A stretch of DNA of 64,000 nucleotides. Source: Dyella psychrodurans (GTDB taxonomy: Bacteria; Pseudomonadota; Gammaproteobacteria; Xanthomonadales; Rhodanobacteraceae). Shown piece after piece: positions 49,115 to 57,600 of this stretch. The position numbers and the translations under genes are program-made. The notes under the pieces were generated by a model. That model was not told the DNA's origin and made no database searches. It worked only from the letters and a program-made list of their open reading frames with translations. Location: positions 190,571-254,570 of the forward strand of contig NZ_QRBF01000005.1 in NCBI RefSeq assembly GCF_003363265.1, read 5' to 3'. Every line of letters begins with the position of its first letter. Within the stretch, counting starts at the first letter, position 1.

Positions 49115-50700
49115 TCATCGATAGCGAAGTCGTCACGTTGTCGCGCGCGCAGTTTGCGCTGACCGCGCTCTATCACTTTCTGTTCGTGCCGTTGACGCTG
49201 GGCATCGTGTGGATTCTCGCGATCATGGAAAGCGTCTACGTGATGACGGGACGCGAAGTCTGGAAGCAGATGGTGCGCTTCTGGGGCGTGCTCTTCGGCA
49301 TCAACTTCGCCATGGGCGTGGCCACCGGCATCACCATGGAATTCCAGTTCGGCATGAACTGGGCGTACTACGCACACTACGTCGGCGATGTGTTCGGCAC
49401 GCCGCTGGCCATCGAGGGCTTGATGGCGTTCTTCCTGGAAGCCACGCTGGTGGGCGTGTTCTTCATGGGCTGGGATCGCCTGTCGCGCATCCAACATCTG
49501 CTGGTGACCTGGTTCCTGGCGCTCGGCACCAATCTCTCGGCGCTGTGGATCCTGATCGCCAACGCATGGATGCAACATCCGGTCGGCGCGAAGTTCAACG
49601 TGCAGACGATGCGCATGGAAGTCACGCACTTCTCGGAAGTGCTGTTCAATCCCGTCGCGCAGGCCAAGTTCGTGCACACGGTAAGTGCCGGCTACGTCAT
49701 CGGCTCGATGTTCGTGCTGTCGATCAGCGCGTGGTATCTGCTGCGCGGCCGCAATGTCGATTTCGCGCGGCGCTCGATGACGGTGGCGGCCAGCTTCGGC
49801 CTGGCAGCGTCGTTGTCTGTCGTTGTGCTCGGCGATGAATCCGGATACGCCGTCTCGGAAAACCAGAAGATGAAAATGGCCGCCATCGAGGCCATGTGGG
49901 AAACCGAGCCGCCGCCGGCATCCTTCACCGTCTTCGGCATTCCCGACGTACAGAACCGCACCACTCACTATGCATTCCACGTACCGTGGGTGATGGGATT
50001 GATCGGCACGCGCTCGATCGACACACCCATCCCGGGCATCAACAACCTGGTCGAAGACACCAAGGGCAAGATCGAGAACGGCCTCCAGGCTTACGGCGCG
50101 ATGCTTGCGCTGCGCGCCAATCCCAACGATGCGCAGGCCAAGACCACGCTGGCGCAATACGACGACGACATGGGCTACGCCTTGCTGCTGAAACGTTACC
50201 TGGCCGATCCGCGCCAGGCGACGCCCGCGGATATCCAGAAGGCGGCCGATTCCACGATTCCAAACGTGCCCGTGCTGTTTTGGGCGTTTCGCATCATGGT
50301 CGCTTGCGGTTTCTATTTCATCGCGCTTTTCGCCTACTCGTTCTGGCTGGCTAGCAAGCGACAGCTCGATCGCAACCGATGGTACCTGCGACTGGCGCTC
50401 TACAGCCTGCCGCTGCCATGGGTGTCGACCGAACTCGGCTGGATCGTCGCCGAATACGGACGCCAGCCCTGGGCGATCGAAGGCATCTTGCCCACCGCGC
50501 TTGGCGTGTCGTCGGTCACGGCAGGACAAGTATGGATTTCACTGGGCGGCTTCGTGTTGTTCTACACCGCCCTGGCCATCGTCGACGCCGTGCTGATGGT
50601 CAAGTACGCACGCAAAGGTCCCGACGAACTGGGTCTGTGGCCGATGCGGCACGCTCCCCGCGCTGCAGGGGCAACAGATGCCAAGGGAGCATTGCCATGA
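49111..50700 (+). CDS. cydA: Cytochrome bd ubiquinol oxidase subunit I
   Basis: A 529-residue inner-membrane subunit carrying hemes b558, b595 and d; it oxidises ubiquinol and reduces O2 with high affinity. Nine or so membrane helices are present. QFALTALYHFLFVPLTLG holds the N-terminal heme-ligand His. The Q-loop (about residues 240-400) is the long form (MGYALLLKRYLADPRQATPADIQKAADSTIP), as in bd-I. GRQPW follows it. The start overlaps cydP by 4 bp. Confidence 0.97.
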   Translation: MIIDSEVVTLSRAQFALTALYHFLFVPLTLGIVWILAIMESVYVMTGREVWKQMVRFWGVLFGINFAMGVATGITMEFQFGMNWAYYAHYVGDVFGTPLAIEGLMAFFLEATLVGVFFMGWDRLSRIQHLLVTWFLALGTNLSALWILIANAWMQHPVGAKFNVQTMRMEVTHFSEVLFNPVAQAKFVHTVSAGYVIGSMFVLSISAWYLLRGRNVDFARRSMTVAASFGLAASLSVVVLGDESGYAVSENQKMKMAAIEAMWETEPPPASFTVFGIPDVQNRTTHYAFHVPWVMGLIGTRSIDTPIPGINNLVEDTKGKIENGLQAYGAMLALRANPNDAQAKTTLAQYDDDMGYALLLKRYLADPRQATPADIQKAADSTIPNVPVLFWAFRIMVACGFYFIALFAYSFWLASKRQLDRNRWYLRLALYSLPLPWVSTELGWIVAEYGRQPWAIEGILPTALGVSSVTAGQVWISLGGFVLFYTALAIVDAVLMVKYARKGPDELGLWPMRHAPRAAGATDAKGALP

Positions 50701-50783
50701 AAAACCTTCGCAGGATTCGAATCGCCGCGCTCGATCTTCGTCAACGCCTGCTCGCCCTGACGGGGCGGGATGCCATCCATTGA
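50697..50783 (+). CDS. Possible 28-residue ORF between cydA and cydB
   Basis: An ATG overlapping the cydA stop (ATGA) opens a 28-codon frame ending 10 bp before cydB. The product is basic and amphipathic ([20 protein letters not shown]...), with no membrane helix. Position and stop/start overlap fit translational coupling, but a chance ORF cannot be excluded from one sequence. Confidence 0.4.
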   Translation: MKNLRRIRIAALDLRQRLLALTGRDAIH

Positions 50784-50793
50784 GGAGAACGCC

Positions 50794-51924
50794 ATGTTCG
50801 ACATCACGACATTGCGAGTGATCTGGTGGGCGTTGCTGGGCATCCTGCTGATCGGATTCGCCATCATGGACGGCTTCGACTTCGGCGTCGCCGCACTGCT
50901 GCGCGTATTGGGCCGCACGGAAGACGAACGCCGCGTGTTGCTGGAAACCATCGAGCCCACCTGGGAAGGCAATCAGGTCTGGTTCGTGCTGGGTGGCGGC
51001 GCGAGCTTCGCCGCATGGCCCACGCTTTACGCCACCGCCTTTTCAGGCTTGTACCTCGCACTCGCACTCGTGCTGCTTGCCTTCATCCTGCGCCCGGTGG
51101 GTTTCAACTTCCGCGGCAAGATCCACGACGCGCGCTGGCGCGCCGTATGGGACGGCACGCTGATCTTTTCCGGCTTCGTGGTGATGCTGATCAGCGGCGT
51201 GGCATTCGGCAATCTGTTCCTGGGATTGCCGTTCCGTTACGACGACGATCTGTACATGACGTGGCAAGGCGGTTTCTTCGACCTGCTCCACCCCTACGCG
51301 ATACTGGCGGGACTGGTGAGCATCACCATGCTGCTGACGCACGGCGCGTGCTGGGCCGCGTACCGTTCCGATCACGCCATCGCAGAACGCGCCGCGCGTG
51401 TCGCGCGATGGATGGCACTGGCCTATGCCGTCACCTTCGTTCTCGCCGGCATCTGGCTCGGTTATGGCATCCCCGGCTTCACCGTCGCGGGGCCGGTGGT
51501 GATGGATGGCCCCGCGAATCCATTGTTCAAACAGGTCACGATCGGCGGCAGTTGGTTCACCAGCTACATGCTCTATCCGTGGTTCTGGGCCGCGCCGGCG
51601 ATCGGCATTCTCGGCGCCATCGGGGTGCAGTGGACCGTGGGCAAGCACACTCTCGCAGGCTTCCTGTGCAGCAGCCTGATGCTGGCCGGCACGATACTCG
51701 CGGCCGGCTTCGCGCTGTTTCCGTTCCTGCTGCCATCGAGCCTCGATCCGCGTTCCAGCCTTACGGTGTGGGACGCATCCTCCAGCCACGGCACGCTCGC
51801 CTTGATGCTCGGCGCGGTGGTCGTGTTGCTGCCGATCGTCATTCTCTACACCGGCTGGGTGTATCGGGTGATGCGCGGCAGGGTCACGCTGGAAGATGTC
51901 CGGCACTCGCACAACACCTACTGA
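50794..51924 (+). CDS. cydB: Cytochrome bd ubiquinol oxidase subunit II
   Basis: A 376-residue inner-membrane subunit pairing with CydA. It opens [36 protein letters not shown], the CydB signature; [23 protein letters not shown] and [10 protein letters not shown]-type segments follow, with eight or so membrane helices. A TGAGGAG ribosome-binding site lies just upstream, so it can be translated independently of the small ORF before it. Confidence 0.97.
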   Translation: MFDITTLRVIWWALLGILLIGFAIMDGFDFGVAALLRVLGRTEDERRVLLETIEPTWEGNQVWFVLGGGASFAAWPTLYATAFSGLYLALALVLLAFILRPVGFNFRGKIHDARWRAVWDGTLIFSGFVVMLISGVAFGNLFLGLPFRYDDDLYMTWQGGFFDLLHPYAILAGLVSITMLLTHGACWAAYRSDHAIAERAARVARWMALAYAVTFVLAGIWLGYGIPGFTVAGPVVMDGPANPLFKQVTIGGSWFTSYMLYPWFWAAPAIGILGAIGVQWTVGKHTLAGFLCSSLMLAGTILAAGFALFPFLLPSSLDPRSSLTVWDASSSHGTLALMLGAVVVLLPIVILYTGWVYRVMRGRVTLEDVRHSHNTY

Positions 51925-51936
51925 AGGAGCACGGCC

Positions 51937-52071
51937 ATGTGGTATTTCAGCTGGATACTTGGCATCGGACTGGCATGCGCCTTCGCGGTGCTCAATGCGA
52001 TGTGGTACGAGGTACAAGCTACCGATGAAGCGAACAAGCGCAAAGAGTCAACGCCATCGCAAGACAAGTGA
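51937..52071 (+). CDS. cydX: Cytochrome bd small subunit CydX/YbgT
   Basis: A 44-residue single-helix protein: MWYFSWILGIGLACAFAVLN at the N-terminus, then MWYE and a charged tail. The MWYFSWILG start and small size are characteristic of CydX, which stabilises the hemes of CydAB. GAAGGAG lies 6-7 bases upstream. It is the last cyd gene, only 6 bp from the convergent hydrolase. Confidence 0.93.
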   Translation: MWYFSWILGIGLACAFAVLNAMWYEVQATDEANKRKESTPSQDK

Positions 52072-52077
52072 GTAGCG

Positions 52078-53052
52078 TCAGGCCATATGCCAAAGCCTGC
52101 GCGCTTCTTCGGCGATGAGATCCGGACGCTCTTCCGGATAGAACAGCTTGGCGTTGGTCACACGCCGTACGCCAAGCGAGTGACCCATCGTGTGATCGAG
52201 ATACTCGGCTCCCGCGGGCGAAAAAATCGTATCGTCCATGCCCCATACGATTCGCGTAGGCACCGCGCAGCGACGTAATGCGGCACCGATTCCTTCCAGC
52301 GGATTGTGCTCAAGCGCGATCGCATACGCATGCACCAGCGCCTTGCGATGCGGCGTGCTCACCAGCGGAGTGAAATAGCAGTCGATGGCTTCGTCGGTAG
52401 GATCGCGAGGATCGGCAAAGCACATCCCGCCGAAGCCTTGCGCCGAACGCGCAAGCGTCTTGTTCGCAAGCCACGGCACCAGCCACTTGTCGACATACGT
52501 GCCCTCGTGCGACATCGCAATCACCGGCTTCATCGCGGCCGGCGGACTTTCGTGCTCGGTATCGCAATTGGTCAGCAGCAGCGTGCGCACGCGGTCCGCG
52601 TGACGCGTCACGAAAAGCTGTGCGACCGCGCCGCCGCTGTCGTTGGCGACCAGATCGACCTTCGGTATCGCCAGCGCATCCAGAAACGCGATCAGCATCG
52701 CCACCTGTGCATCGGGGGCCACGCTTTGTCCCTCCGCCACTTCGGTGTAACCCAAGGCCATGAAGTCCGGCGCGATGCAGCGCCGATAAGGCGAGAGGCG
52801 ATCGAGCGCGCCACGCCACTGGAAGCTGTTCAAGGGAAAACCGTGCAGGAACAGCGCGACATCGCCCGTGCCACGCTCGACGTAGGCAATGCGGCCGAAC
52901 GGTGTCTGCAGGAATCGCCGGCTTGCGTGGAACGCCTTGGCATCCATGCCGCTGTTGCCGCCTGCCGATGCCAGCGCACGCGGCATGTATCCGGAAAAGG
53001 CACCGGCCGTGAGTGCGGCGGCCGTAAGTTTCATGAAATCCCTGCGTTGCAT
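52078..53052 (-). CDS. Tat-exported alpha/beta hydrolase (dehalogenase/epoxide hydrolase-like)
   Basis: A 324-residue hydrolase. The N-terminus (MQRRDFMKLTAAALTAGAFSG) is a twin-arginine signal peptide. The oxyanion region is VALFLHGFPLNSFQW. The nucleophile elbow reads VANDSGGAVAQL, where Asp sits in the nucleophile position, as in haloalkane dehalogenases and epoxide hydrolases rather than serine esterases. The late acid and His lie near VWGMDDTIF and the C-terminus. A cap domain fills the middle. It is divergent from the XRE regulator over a palindromic site; substrate unknown. Confidence 0.88.
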   Translation of the reverse strand: MQRRDFMKLTAAALTAGAFSGYMPRALASAGGNSGMDAKAFHASRRFLQTPFGRIAYVERGTGDVALFLHGFPLNSFQWRGALDRLSPYRRCIAPDFMALGYTEVAEGQSVAPDAQVAMLIAFLDALAIPKVDLVANDSGGAVAQLFVTRHADRVRTLLLTNCDTEHESPPAAMKPVIAMSHEGTYVDKWLVPWLANKTLARSAQGFGGMCFADPRDPTDEAIDCYFTPLVSTPHRKALVHAYAIALEHNPLEGIGAALRRCAVPTRIVWGMDDTIFSPAGAEYLDHTMGHSLGVRRVTNAKLFYPEERPDLIAEEARRLWHMA

Positions 53053-53111
53053 GGCGCTCTCCGTGTGTGGATGGAATGGCGTCATGATTCGCTTGGCGCG
53101 ACATGCAATCA

Positions 53112-53151
53112 ATGACCTCCCAGGTCATATCGTCATGACCTGGGGGATCAT
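53112..53151. promoter_or_regulatory. Palindromic operator candidate between hydrolase and XRE regulator
   Basis: ATGACCT-CCC-AGGTCAT (53112-53128) is a perfect 7-3-7 palindrome; a further ATGACCT copy starts at 53135 and an imperfect ATCAT arm follows. It lies in the 159-bp divergent intergenic region. Likely site for the adjacent XRE regulator; inference. Confidence 0.5.
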
Positions 53152-53211
53152 GGCTTTCCTGCGCAGGCGTGCTTTAGCATCCACACAGACCCCAAGGATT
53201 TGCCAAGCCAC

Positions 53212-54051
53212 ATGGACTCCCGTATCTCGCCATCCGCGCCCACCACCCACGTCGGCGTGCTGCTGCGCGAATGGCGCGCGGCGCGCCGATGCAGTCAGCT
53301 CGATCTCGCGCTGGCGGCGGATGTATCGGCGCGTCACCTGAGCTGCGTGGAAACCGGAAAGTCGCAACCCAGCCGCGAGATGATCGTGCGCCTGGCCGAT
53401 GCGCTGGACATGTCGCTGCGTGAACGCAATGCGCTGCTGGTCGCGGCCGGCTATGCGCCCAAGTATCCGGAGACGGAGCTGAGCACGCCTGCGCTCGCGC
53501 AAATACGGCGCGCCATCGAGTTCATGATCAACCACCAGGAACCCTATCCGGCATTCCTGCTGAATCGGCACTGGGACATCCTGATGGCCAATCGCGCCGC
53601 AGCGCGTGTCGCCGACTTCGTGCTGCGCGGCGCGCGCAGTCCGCATAGCAACATGGTGCGGCAGATCTTCGATCCCAACGATCTGCGCTCGGGCATCGCC
53701 AATTGGGAAGAAGTCGCCGGCGACCTGATCCGCCATCTGCACAACGCGGTATCCGCAGCACCCTCCGACGCCAAGGCGCGCGCTTTGCTGGACGAAGCGC
53801 TGGCTTATCCTGGCGTACCCAAGCAATGGCACACACGCGATCCCGGTGTTGCGCCGTCGCCGCTGCTGACCACGGTATTTCGCGTGGATGGGCAGCAACT
53901 GAGTTTCTTTTCCACCATCACCACGTTCGGTACGCCGCGCGACGTCACCATCGACGAATTGCACATCGAATCGTGCTTTCCCATGGACGAGGAAACCGTT
54001 GCGCTGTGCAAGCGGTTTGCGCGTGATGATGGGAGTGCACAGCCAGAATAA
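53212..54051 (+). CDS. XRE-family regulator with MmyB-like ligand domain
   Basis: A 279-residue regulator. The N-terminal HTH (about residues 10-70: LLREWRAARRCSQLDLALAADVSARHLSCVETGKSQPSREM) is of the XRE type. The C-terminal domain (about 90-270) with NRHWDILMANRAAARV, SPHSNMVRQIFDP and FFSTITTFGTPRDVTIDELHIESCFP matches the MmyB-like family, which binds small hydrophobic ligands. The ATG at 53212 has AAGGA upstream. It is divergent from the Tat hydrolase, which it probably controls. Confidence 0.9.
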   Translation: MDSRISPSAPTTHVGVLLREWRAARRCSQLDLALAADVSARHLSCVETGKSQPSREMIVRLADALDMSLRERNALLVAAGYAPKYPETELSTPALAQIRRAIEFMINHQEPYPAFLLNRHWDILMANRAAARVADFVLRGARSPHSNMVRQIFDPNDLRSGIANWEEVAGDLIRHLHNAVSAAPSDAKARALLDEALAYPGVPKQWHTRDPGVAPSPLLTTVFRVDGQQLSFFSTITTFGTPRDVTIDELHIESCFPMDEETVALCKRFARDDGSAQPE

Positions 54052-54096
54052 AAGTAACTTAAAGGGCCGGTTACTTGTCGCGATGTTGCTTTTGCT

Positions 54097-54124
54097 CGTC
54101 ATTCCGGCGCAGGCCGGAATGACG
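54097..54124. repeat. REP-like palindrome
   Basis: Perfect 12-nt arms CGTCATTCCGGC/GCCGGAATGACG with loop GCAG, between the convergent XRE regulator and pepP. Same design as 605-624. It may act as terminator or protein-binding site. Confidence 0.6.
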
Positions 54125-54168
54125 GTGGTGGATCTATTCACCGCATCGGTTCTATCAGCGACTCTGAG

Positions 54169-55518
54169 TCAGCGCTGGGCGAGCAAAGCCTCAATCGCTT
54201 CCGGGTCCTTCGGCACGCCATCGGTAAGCACCTCGTGACCATCGCGCGTCACCGCCACATCGTCCTCGATGCGAATGCCAATGCCACGCCAAGCCTCGGG
54301 CACCGACATGTCATCCGGCGCGATGTAAATGCCCGGCTCGACCGTCAGCACCATGCCCGGCTCCAACAACCGCGATTCGCCATCCACGCGGTAATCGCCC
54401 ACATCGTGCACGTCCAGCCCCAGCCAATGACTGGTTTTCGCCGGAAAAAAACGCTTGTAGCTGCCTTCGGCTACCGCTTCGGCAGGCTCGCCTTTAAGCA
54501 AACCGAGCGCACACAGGCCCTCGGTAATCACATGCACCGCGACATCATGCGCGGCACTGTATGAGCGCCCCGGCATCACCTCATCGATGGCCGCCAGTTG
54601 CGCGGTATGCACCACTTCGTACAACGCGCGCTGTTCGCGGCTGTAGCGCCCGTTGACCGGAAAGCTTCGGCTGATGTCGGAGGCATAGCACTCCAGTTCC
54701 GCACCGGCGTCGATCAGCAGCAGATCGCCGTTCCTGAGCGGCGCGCGATTCGCCACATAGTGCATGGTGCAGGCATTCGCGCCGCCGGCGACGATGGGCG
54801 GGAACGCCGCCACCGCGCCGCGGCTGCGCATCACGCGCAACAGCTCCGCTTCCACCTCGTACTCATGGCGCCCTGCGCGCGCCAGGGACATCGCCACGAG
54901 ATGCGCTTCGGCGGCAATCGCTGCGGAAGCGCGCATCAACTTCAATTCGCCTCGCGATTTGTACAGGCGCAGATCGTGCAGAAGGTGCCCGAGTGCGACG
55001 AATTCCTTCGGCACCACGCCGCCGCCGCGCAATTGCCGCAAACGGCGCATCCAGCCCAGAAGCTGCGCATCGAATTGCGGCTCACGCCCGAAATGACAGT
55101 AGACGCGCCCCCTGCCTTCGATCATGCCGGGCAGGATGTCGTCGATATCGTCGATCGGGAACGCATCGTCCATGCCGAAATCGGCCACGGCACGCTCCGT
55201 GCCGATCGATTCGCCATGCCAGCGCTCGTGATCCGGATCGCGTTCGCGGCAGAACAACACCGCTTCGCCGTGCTGACGCCCCGGCAGGAGCGCAAGCACC
55301 GCGTCAGGCTCGGGAAAACCGCTCAAATAGTGGAAATCGGAGTCCTGCCGATACGGCCACGCCGCATCGGCATTGCGCATGCGCTCCGGTGCGGTGGCGA
55401 TAAGCACCACGGCGTCGGGCCCGGCCATTTTCATCAACTGGCGCCGCCGGCGCGCGAATTCTTCAGAAGCGATGTTCAATGCAAAGTGCCGCTGGAAGGC
55501 TGGTTGGGAATATGGCAT
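54169..55518 (-). CDS. pepP: Xaa-Pro aminopeptidase P
   Basis: A 449-residue M24B enzyme that removes N-terminal residues before proline. It shows the N-terminal domain with DSDFHYLSGFPEPDAVLAL, and the catalytic domain with metal ligands DAGAELECYASDISRSFP, HWLGLDVHDVG, VEPGIYIAPD and GIRIEDDVAVT. Its start overlaps the ygfB-like gene by 43 bp; a slightly later start is possible but would remove conserved N-terminal residues. Confidence 0.95.
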   Translation of the reverse strand: MPYSQPAFQRHFALNIASEEFARRRRQLMKMAGPDAVVLIATAPERMRNADAAWPYRQDSDFHYLSGFPEPDAVLALLPGRQHGEAVLFCRERDPDHERWHGESIGTERAVADFGMDDAFPIDDIDDILPGMIEGRGRVYCHFGREPQFDAQLLGWMRRLRQLRGGGVVPKEFVALGHLLHDLRLYKSRGELKLMRASAAIAAEAHLVAMSLARAGRHEYEVEAELLRVMRSRGAVAAFPPIVAGGANACTMHYVANRAPLRNGDLLLIDAGAELECYASDISRSFPVNGRYSREQRALYEVVHTAQLAAIDEVMPGRSYSAAHDVAVHVITEGLCALGLLKGEPAEAVAEGSYKRFFPAKTSHWLGLDVHDVGDYRVDGESRLLEPGMVLTVEPGIYIAPDDMSVPEAWRGIGIRIEDDVAVTRDGHEVLTDGVPKDPEAIEALLAQR

Positions 55519-56039
55519 TCGGTGAACAAGAGCATCGCGGCCATGCGGACGAATTCGTGCACTTCGATCAGCGCATCCTCGTCTTCATCTTCATTGCCGA
55601 AATCGAGCGATGCGGAGGCGATGGAACCGAGATCCTTGAGGATTTCCTTGCCTTCGTCCGACACGCGTTCATGCACCTCCGGACCGCCCAGGCCAAACCC
55701 GCCCAGGAAGCCGCGGCACCAATCCACTAACGCATCAGCACGTTCAGGCAGGGGGCGGTCATCGGCCGGCAACAAAGGTTCGAAACCCAGTTCAGGGTCG
55801 GCCAGTTCGTCTTCGCTTTGGCGGACCAGCCGGTCCAGGATCATTTGATCGGCCACGCCTACCGTGACCCCGCCCGCATCCAGGTGCAGCAACTCCAGCA
55901 ACGGCCGCTTGCCCGGCCTGCCGTTGCCGGCCAGAAAACCGCATAGGGAGCCATGCAGTTCGCTGGCGGTCGCCGCCAGTTTCAGGTGCACCACGACATC
56001 GTCCAGTTCGTCGTAACCGATGAAATCGGGGACGGCCAT
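55476..56039 (-). CDS. UPF0149 (YecA/YgfB) family protein
   Basis: A 187-residue all-helical protein. ELHGSLCGFLAGNG (about residues 28-41), WCRGFLGGFGLGG and the late EDEDALIEVHEFVRMAAMLLF are the family signatures. No SEC-C zinc tail is present, so it is the YgfB rather than YecA type. ATG at 56039 has AAAGGAG 6 bases upstream; a GTG just before it is too close. The location before pepP and next to zapA is conserved in gammaproteobacteria. Function uncertain; YgfB regulators are known in Pseudomonas. Confidence 0.9.
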   Translation of the reverse strand: MAVPDFIGYDELDDVVVHLKLAATASELHGSLCGFLAGNGRPGKRPLLELLHLDAGGVTVGVADQMILDRLVRQSEDELADPELGFEPLLPADDRPLPERADALVDWCRGFLGGFGLGGPEVHERVSDEGKEILKDLGSIASASLDFGNEDEDEDALIEVHEFVRMAAMLLFTECHIPNQPSSGTLH

Positions 56040-56139
56040 CACGTGCTCCTTTAACGGCTAAAGCACAAGTTTAATGCACACCCCCGCCTTGGCGTCCCGG
56101 CCAGCAGATTTCTTCCGGCGTCCTGATATAGTGAACCGC

Positions 56140-56364
56140 ATGAAGACACCCGACTCAGCCCAGTTTGAGCTTGCCGCCTTAAGCCAGCAGCTTGATCGGC
56201 TGCTCGAGCATGTGCATCGGTTGAATGAAGAAAATCGCAGTCTGCGCCACAGCCAGGAACAACTGGCGAATGAACGCGCAGGTTTGTTGGCACGCAACGA
56301 ACAGGCGCGCAGCCGGGTTGAGGCCATGATCCAACGACTCAAGGCGCTCGAAAACAATGGCTGA
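56140..56364 (+). CDS. TIGR02449-family coiled-coil protein
   Basis: A 74-residue, almost wholly coiled-coil protein (AALSQQLDRLLEHVHRLNEENRSLR, heptads of Leu). The family is encoded immediately upstream of zapA in many gammaproteobacteria; a division-related role (ZapB-like) is suspected. It overlaps zapA by 8 bp. An in-frame GTG nine bases earlier is an alternative start. Confidence 0.85.
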   Translation: MKTPDSAQFELAALSQQLDRLLEHVHRLNEENRSLRHSQEQLANERAGLLARNEQARSRVEAMIQRLKALENNG

Positions 56365-56701
56365 CGTCATCAGCACGCCCAGCACCAACGAACCGGTTGC
56401 GCTGCGACTGATCGATCGCGAATTCCTGATCGCCTGTCCGCCCGAAGAGCGCGACGGTTTGCTGGAAGCCGCAAGCTTTCTCGATCGCAAGATGCGCGAC
56501 TTGCGCGCGCACGCGAAAACGCCGGGCTTCGATCGTCTCGCCGTGCTCGCCGCGATCAGCATCACGCACGAGTATCTGCAATTGCAGAAACGTCAAGTTG
56601 CAAGTGCCAATAATAACAGCGCAGCTGAACACGACGTTGCGGAAGGACTCGCTTCGCTGCGACGCAAGCTTGAAGCCGCACTCGACGCGCATCTAAAATA
56701 G
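56357..56701 (+). CDS. zapA: Cell division protein ZapA
   Basis: A 114-residue cytoplasmic protein that bundles FtsZ. The globular ZapA head (VALRLIDREFLIACPPEERDGLLEAASFLDRKMRDLR, about residues 10-46) and FDRLAVLAAISITHEYLQL precede a C-terminal coiled coil. The 6S RNA begins about 10 bp downstream, the usual gammaproteobacterial order. Confidence 0.95.
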   Translation: MADVISTPSTNEPVALRLIDREFLIACPPEERDGLLEAASFLDRKMRDLRAHAKTPGFDRLAVLAAISITHEYLQLQKRQVASANNNSAAEHDVAEGLASLRRKLEAALDAHLK

Positions 56702-56711
56702 ACCCCGGCGT

Positions 56712-56895
56712 TTTCTGCGGTGTGCGCCAGCACACTCTTACATATTGCCTTGTTCCTATATACGACCCGGGTCGGTTACTTAAAGCTGTTGCGCATGTCC
56801 GCCACGAGCGGAAAGCCTCGAGGCCTTAATATCCCTCCCACCTGATCCCATTGGATCAAGGTCGTTTGGTGGGCAGCGGCATCGCGGTAAACGCC
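56712..56895 (+). ncRNA. ssrS: 6S RNA (SsrS)
   Basis: Position between zapA and the 5-formyl-THF cyclo-ligase gene is the conserved ssrS site. The ends pair as a closing stem (TGCGGTG... near 56715 with ...CATCGCGG near 56885). A central GC stem includes CCGCCACGAGCGG followed by GAAAGCCTCGAGGCCTTAA. A hairpin CCTGATCCCATTGGATCAAGG lies in the 3' half, resembling the CTTGAACCAAGGGTTCAAGG hairpin of E. coli 6S. It mimics an open promoter and binds RNA polymerase sigma-70. Ends are approximate. Confidence 0.85.
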
Positions 56896-56982
56896 ACCTC
56901 ATTCCCAGCCCGGATGCCGCCGAAAGACGGCATCCGGGAGCGGACCGCCAGCCCGGTGCACCCTCTTCAGGAGACGCGCGAC

Positions 56983-57600
56983 GTGGATACCGCCGCACGA
57001 CGCCGTGAACTACGCCAGCGCCTGGCCGAACGCCGCCGCTCGCTGTCCCCACCCCAGCGCATGAGCGCCGCACAGGGCCTCCGGCGCAGCCTGGAGCACC
57101 TGCCCGAATACCATACGGACCAGCGCGTGGCCGGCTATTGGGCCTGCGACGGCGAGCTGCCGCTGAACCTGGTCATTCCACCGCTGGCGACCCGTGGACA
57201 GCAGTTCCTCTTGCCCCTGATCGGCCAGGACAACCTGCTGCGCTTTGCCCCCTGGGCGGCCGGCGACGCGGTGCAGCCCAACCGTTTCGGCATCCCCGAG
57301 CCGGTCACCCCGCACGAATGGTTCGCCCCGTTCCAGCTGGATCTGGTCCTGGTGCCCCTGCTCGCCTTTGACCGCCGCGGCAACCGCCTCGGCTACGGCG
57401 GCGGCTATTACGACCGCAGCTTCGCTTTCCTGAAAGACCAACTGCGTCCCACCGAGCCCTTGTTGGTCGGCATCGCCTACGAATTCCAGGAATTGCCTGA
57501 GATCGCCCCCGAACGTTGGGACATCACGCTGGACTTCATCGCCACCGACCGCGAATTGATCGATTGCCGCGCGACTTCGCCAGGAGACACCGTCGCATGA
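56983..57600 (+). CDS. 5-formyltetrahydrofolate cyclo-ligase
   Basis: A 205-residue enzyme that converts 5-formyl-THF to 5,10-methenyl-THF with ATP. The family motif NRLGYGGGYYDR is near residue 130; VPLLAFDRRG precedes it and the basic RRRELRQRLAERR start binds ATP phosphates. The GTG at 56983 with CAGGAG upstream is chosen; the longer frame would run into the 6S RNA. Overlap of 4 bp with the EVE gene. Confidence 0.93.
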   Translation: MDTAARRRELRQRLAERRRSLSPPQRMSAAQGLRRSLEHLPEYHTDQRVAGYWACDGELPLNLVIPPLATRGQQFLLPLIGQDNLLRFAPWAAGDAVQPNRFGIPEPVTPHEWFAPFQLDLVLVPLLAFDRRGNRLGYGGGYYDRSFAFLKDQLRPTEPLLVGIAYEFQELPEIAPERWDITLDFIATDRELIDCRATSPGDTVA

